NCBI GenBank assembly: GCA_027489965.1
Contig: JAIXZA010000010.1
Coordinates: 1 to 64,000 of the forward strand
Origin: Verrucomicrobiaceae bacterium
Lineage (GTDB): Bacteria > Verrucomicrobiota > Verrucomicrobiia > Verrucomicrobiales > Verrucomicrobiaceae
Length of the DNA stretch: 64,000 nucleotides
Direction: 5' to 3'
In this document: one piece after another, positions 62,001 to 64,000 of the stretch
Layout: each line of letters begins with the position of its first letter
Position numbering within the stretch: the first letter of the stretch is position 1
The notes under the pieces: generated by a model
Seen by the model: only the letters and a program-made list of their open reading frames with translations
Databases searched by the model: none
Told to the model about the DNA's origin: nothing
Translations under genes and position numbers: made by a program

Positions 62001-62650
62001 ACTTTGCTATTGGTGAAGACGCCGTGGGTCATGTAAAGCCAGCCGTCTGGTCCCCAAGTGAAGCTGTTGACGAGTTCGTGGGTGTCTTCGCGGCCGAATC
62101 CGGTCAAACAGACACGCCAGGCGTCTGGTTTGTCATCGCCATCGTCATCGCGGAAGTGGAGGAGGTGCGGTTGCTGACCGATGTAGATGCCGTTGTCACC
62201 GCAAAGAATGGCGGAGGCTAGATTGAGACCTTCGACGAAGACGGTGCGTTTATCAGCTTCGCCGTTGTTATCGGTGTCTTCGAGGATGATCACGCGGTCG
62301 CGCGGAATTTTGTCACCGGTTTTTGGCAGCGGATGGTATTGATCATCTTTGGCTTCACCGCCAAAAGGCGCAGGTAATTCAGAACCTTCGGGGTATTCAT
62401 ACGCCTCCACGACCCACAAGCGCCCCCGATGATCCCAAGTCATGGCGACGGGATTCTGCACCATCGGCTCATGGGCAAAGCAGCGGACCTCGTAGCCCTC
62501 CGGCACACTCATTTTTGCGCGGGCTTCTTCCGGCGTGGGGCAGATCGAAGAGGCTGGAGCGCGTTCACCTTCGATCTCTTTTCCTGCGGAATGGAGAGAG
62601 GATGAAAAAGCTACTGTGATTAGCAGGCTAAAAGCGATTCGGTGTGTCAT
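59066..62650 (-). CDS. PVC-type membrane-bound dehydrogenase/HEAT-repeat/cytochrome protein
   Basis: A 1194-residue exported protein from the ATG at 62650 (MTHRIAFSLLITVAFSSSLHSAG, a signal peptide). Residues about 40-400 are a PVC dehydrogenase-like beta-propeller domain (EVRCFAHEPMVQNPVAMTWDHRGRLWVVEAYEYPEGSE, GDNGIYIGQQPHLLHFRDDDGDDKPD, GPDGFLWVMDWCDKYPCYQ). Helical HEAT-like repeats follow in the middle (for example DASKPEKDRIAVMQSLRKV, NIRVAALEALSS). A cytochrome-c-type haem domain, CMVCHEFHGGGQKVGPDL, lies near residue 920, and a jelly-roll-like end contains VKIEAGKTKLKFNVAADDRGDW. These are envelope proteins characteristic of Planctomycetes and Verrucomicrobia; electron transfer and glycan oxidation are inferred. 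Confidence 0.9.
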   Translation of the reverse strand: MTHRIAFSLLITVAFSSSLHSAGKEIEGERAPASSICPTPEEARAKMSVPEGYEVRCFAHEPMVQNPVAMTWDHRGRLWVVEAYEYPEGSELPAPFGGEAKDDQYHPLPKTGDKIPRDRVIILEDTDNNGEADKRTVFVEGLNLASAILCGDNGIYIGQQPHLLHFRDDDGDDKPDAWRVCLTGFGREDTHELVNSFTWGPDGWLYMTHGVFTNSKVRRPGKPESEGFKFDAGIGRARPMSRDKEAKWEFEVFADGTSNPWGCDYDAAGNFFVSACVIDHFFHMAPGGIYVRQGGAPENPYSYELLPSIVKHKHFRAAYAGIQIYQGGRYPADTNGHAFIGNIHDNAIHEEVLTPVGATFKCEPRRDFLRANDGWFRPVSTQTGPDGFLWVMDWCDKYPCYQNAKANPEGVDRERGRIWRVVVQDDQSKATRSQTDLNLKKLATADLVKTLEHPNNWMRRMARRMLVERIEPHLHKDLASVFTNETMETAARLEAVWCLLSRYEADYHALKSLLGSDSVPLLSWVARSWGEMGINRPPFIGLARHPDVVVRFNVAVALRQRYASSRLTTQRDPRPDPEDDGDAGAALLALLMTSKADDDRLLSFATWSCIEPSIGREPSTSFGEAASLVFSDTIDSGPLSRVLSHKAMRRLCDTQKAENLDLAVEFCDKIAAHDILLAHALDGLVKGQEGGVIKPVKDVSASLTKWRSSQNADVRKHAQTLAVLWGDEAAVKEMIVALNDASKPEKDRIAVMQSLRKVKTDTVKEGLKPLLAPNTSTTLGVAAIRAAADLGGDDFIAPLITQAASKDANIRVAALEALSSRTTWTKAMLEAIAEGQVGASGFPAPVRRALATSKDKALRDLAFKVLGAWQDSSEDVKSLIAAKKQACLTGEPDLANGKLIFTGTCMVCHEFHGGGQKVGPDLIGSGRSNLDAILANVIDPNQIIGNGYENFTVSTKDGRTLAGRVVEDTPSHVKLLGAGGASQIVPRDQIATLTNTKQSLMPMGFGALPDAMFRDLIWYILAPPEEGPLTKAKKDLLIKGVETGEPTKPKGTNWRAIDWESVSLWNPDWKVSAPDFERTPVKFAEYHGKTNVLMMHPFPDKKTPASLERKVKIEAGKTKLKFNVAADDRGDWKLKVLANGQEIKTLIVDHEKPRWKSVEINLANFDGQEITLSLEAHANGWYMEFAYWQGITQE

Positions 62651-62732
62651 TGATATCCAGATAGTACAGTGTTTGGTGATTGAACTAACAGACATATTTT
62701 GAGCTGAATCGGTCGCCACAGTTTTCAGACAC

Positions 62733-62769
62733 AAAAAACCCTGCCTTGATCAGATCAGGCAGGGTTTTT
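62733..62769 (-). terminator. Strong intrinsic terminator
   Basis: AAAAACCCTGCCTTGATC and AGATCAGGCAGGGTTTTT form a long stem with A-tract on one side and T-tract on the other (62733-62769), the form of a bidirectional Rho-independent terminator. It lies just downstream of the secreted protein gene ending at 62787 and before the start of the large cytochrome gene. Confidence 0.9.
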
Positions 62770-62786
62770 GAAAATGAAGTCAGGGA

Positions 62787-63590
62787 CTACTGTGGCGGAA
62801 CGCGGAAAAGCTTACCTGTGTAGGGGCATTTCACTTCCATGCCTGTTGGCAGGCCCGTGACATCGACCAATTGATGCTTAGCAGCAAAGGGACTATTCAC
62901 AAAACCAGCACGACCGGGAATGGAAGAACCATACGGGAGATCTGCAGCTGGAGTTGATGCCGGTGGTGGAGTTGGCGCAGGCGTCGGCTCGAGTTTAGGC
63001 TCAGGCGTTGGCTTGGTCATGGCCGCGACGTTGCTATTGACTTCAGGGGCCGGAGTGGAGCGTGGTTCTGGGCGTGATTGCGGCTCAGGTTCAGAAGTTG
63101 TTGGGGTCACACGTGGCGTGCTATTCACCCGTGGTTTAGGTGTGCTGGCGACGCTACTGGAAGATCTGGCAGCTCCACCGGGAACAATGAAAGGCTTCTG
63201 TGTGTAAGGGCATACAACGCGTGAGCCACTGCTCATGCCACGGACATCGACCAGACGACCTGGAGTGGTATAGGGACTGCGTACGTAACCTGGAAGATCA
63301 GATACAGCTTTGGCAATGGGTAGATCATTGCCAAGCTGTGATGGCGGAGGTGTGTCCGTGCGACTCTGAGCTGTAACAGCTTGAACAGGCGTGCTGCTGC
63401 GACGACCTGCAATCGCTTGGGTGGAAGACGAGCGCGTTAGCGGCGCGCCACTTTCGTTCATGTAATAAGTGATCAAGCCACGCGAGCGGATTTCATTCCA
63501 AGCTTCCCGTGGGGGGGCCTGGCATGAAACAGCAACGAAGGCGGTGAGGCCGATGAGTGACAAACGGAGGGTCGTTGGTGAGGGTGTCAT
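62787..63590 (-). CDS. Exported protein with two copies of an unrecognised domain (267 aa)
   Basis: An exported protein (signal [18 protein letters not shown], with a possible lipobox Cys) whose mature part contains two similar modules separated by a long proline-rich linker. The first (residues about 98-142) has [39 protein letters not shown] and the second (about 223-267, C-terminal) has [39 protein letters not shown]. Both share G.V.SPY..... LVDV.G...G..V.CPYT.K.F.VP, a conserved pattern with a CPYT motif that I do not recognise. The linker (about 145-215) is rich in Pro, Ser, Thr and Glu. The modules could be small metal-binding or cell-wall-binding domains. Confidence 0.75.
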   Translation of the reverse strand: MTPSPTTLRLSLIGLTAFVAVSCQAPPREAWNEIRSRGLITYYMNESGAPLTRSSSTQAIAGRRSSTPVQAVTAQSRTDTPPPSQLGNDLPIAKAVSDLPGYVRSPYTTPGRLVDVRGMSSGSRVVCPYTQKPFIVPGGAARSSSSVASTPKPRVNSTPRVTPTTSEPEPQSRPEPRSTPAPEVNSNVAAMTKPTPEPKLEPTPAPTPPPASTPAADLPYGSSIPGRAGFVNSPFAAKHQLVDVTGLPTGMEVKCPYTGKLFRVPPQ

Positions 63591-63752
63591 GACTTGAGCG
63601 AGGTTTTTTTAATATTCGCATTCCCATTTTAGTGAACTTTTTTGTTTTTGCAACAACAATGAGTTTAGGATCTAGAATAACAGCTTTATTATTCACTTTA
63701 ATTAGATTTATCATAGCTTGGCGATTCTGATTTTTTAGTCCATGAAAGAGCT

Positions 63753-64000
63753 ATGCAATGGAAAGTCATCACTGTGGGCAAGCCTGCGCTTCCTTGGGCC
63801 AAAGCGGCTCTGGAAGATTATTTATACCGTTTGAAACGAGTCACTCGTATTGAGCATGTTGTGATTAAAGAGGGACCCCGAGATCAGGTGGAAGTTCAGC
63901 TTCTGAATGCGAGTGAAGGAAGTCTGCGAATCATTCTGGATGAACGCGGAAAGGCTCGTCGCAGTTTGGAATTAGCGCAATGGATCGAGCAACACGATTT
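63753..64000 (+). CDS. rlmH: 23S rRNA pseudouridine-1915 N3-methyltransferase RlmH (5' part)
   Basis: The 5' part of a SPOUT methyltransferase that methylates pseudouridine 1915 of 23S rRNA; the frame is still open at the window edge after 82 residues. MQWKVITVGKPALPWAKAALEDYLYRLKRVTRIEHVVIKE matches the family start, and IILDERGKARRSLELAQWIEQHD is the conserved LDERGK..SS..FA.W block. The start follows a clear upstream region and is the family start. The rest of the protein, with the cofactor-binding knot, lies beyond this window. Confidence 0.93.
   Translation, partial: MQWKVITVGKPALPWAKAALEDYLYRLKRVTRIEHVVIKEGPRDQVEVQLLNASEGSLRIILDERGKARRSLELAQWIEQHD

Noticed and set aside
61226..62221. 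331-residue plus-strand open frame
   Set aside because: Antisense to the dehydrogenase-like protein gene, whose conserved domains are on the other strand.

Overview
The window looks like a chromosomal segment of a member of the Verrucomicrobia, probably close to Prosthecobacter/Verrucomicrobium. This is inferred from gene families only. It carries several PVC-superphylum signature families: a DUF1501 protein paired with a DUF1549/DUF1553 planctomycete-type cytochrome, a very large LamG/PA14/DUF1549/DUF1553 protein, a PVC-type membrane-bound dehydrogenase/HEAT/CxxCH protein, a DUF1080 protein and a PEP-CTERM protein. These sit among moderately GC-rich housekeeping genes.

Layout. 1-1.6 kb: 5' end of alaS (cut by the window edge), a small hypothetical gene, smpB and rpoZ. 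1.7-5.8 kb: a TPR-like anchored protein and a PelA-like protein whose deacetylase metal ligands look lost. 6.1-11 kb: a four-helix membrane protein, then an MMPL exporter, a chorismate-lyase-like protein and a HemN-like radical SAM protein on the minus strand. 11.3-16.5 kb: a WYL regulator divergent from a UDG-like protein, a PD-(D/E)XK-type protein, an unknown partner, a small possible RNase H-fold protein and three overlapping DnaQ-like paralogues, of which only the first has a complete active site. 16.6-21.9 kb: ABC exporter, panC, DUF374 acyltransferase, holA and fdhD. 22-25.8 kb: a toxin-antitoxin pair bracketed by a duplicated fdhD 3' end, then the DUF1549/1553-DUF1501 pair. 26-30.8 kb: ileS, an FRG-domain protein and a membrane protein.

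From about 30.8 to 45 kb the window becomes a variable region. It has an orphan ParB-like gene followed by two perfect inverted repeats and an unknown gene, a 41-bp tandem array of about 15 units, an ADP-ribosyltransferase-like gene with a partner, gene remnants, and many copies of a short dispersed repeat. Among these lie a MocR-type regulator, an AAA/DUF4143 ATPase, a truncated secreted protein, a monohaem cytochrome-like protein, an ankyrin protein and several unknowns.

46.5-64 kb is more ordered: a lipoprotein divergent from a BlaI/BlaR1-type pair with two visible operator palindromes, a DUF1080 protein, an mlaD-mlaF-mlaE lipid-transport operon, the large planctomycete-type proteins, a DUF4013-like membrane protein, a PEP-CTERM protein, a secreted protein with two copies of an unrecognised domain, and the 5' end of rlmH (cut by the window edge).

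The strongest candidates for something undescribed are the ParB-like/inverted-repeat/41-bp-array locus (31.6-34.0 kb) and the WYL-controlled nuclease-like locus with one intact and two degenerate DnaQ paralogues (11.3-16.5 kb). All functional calls come from reading motifs by eye; no database search was run.
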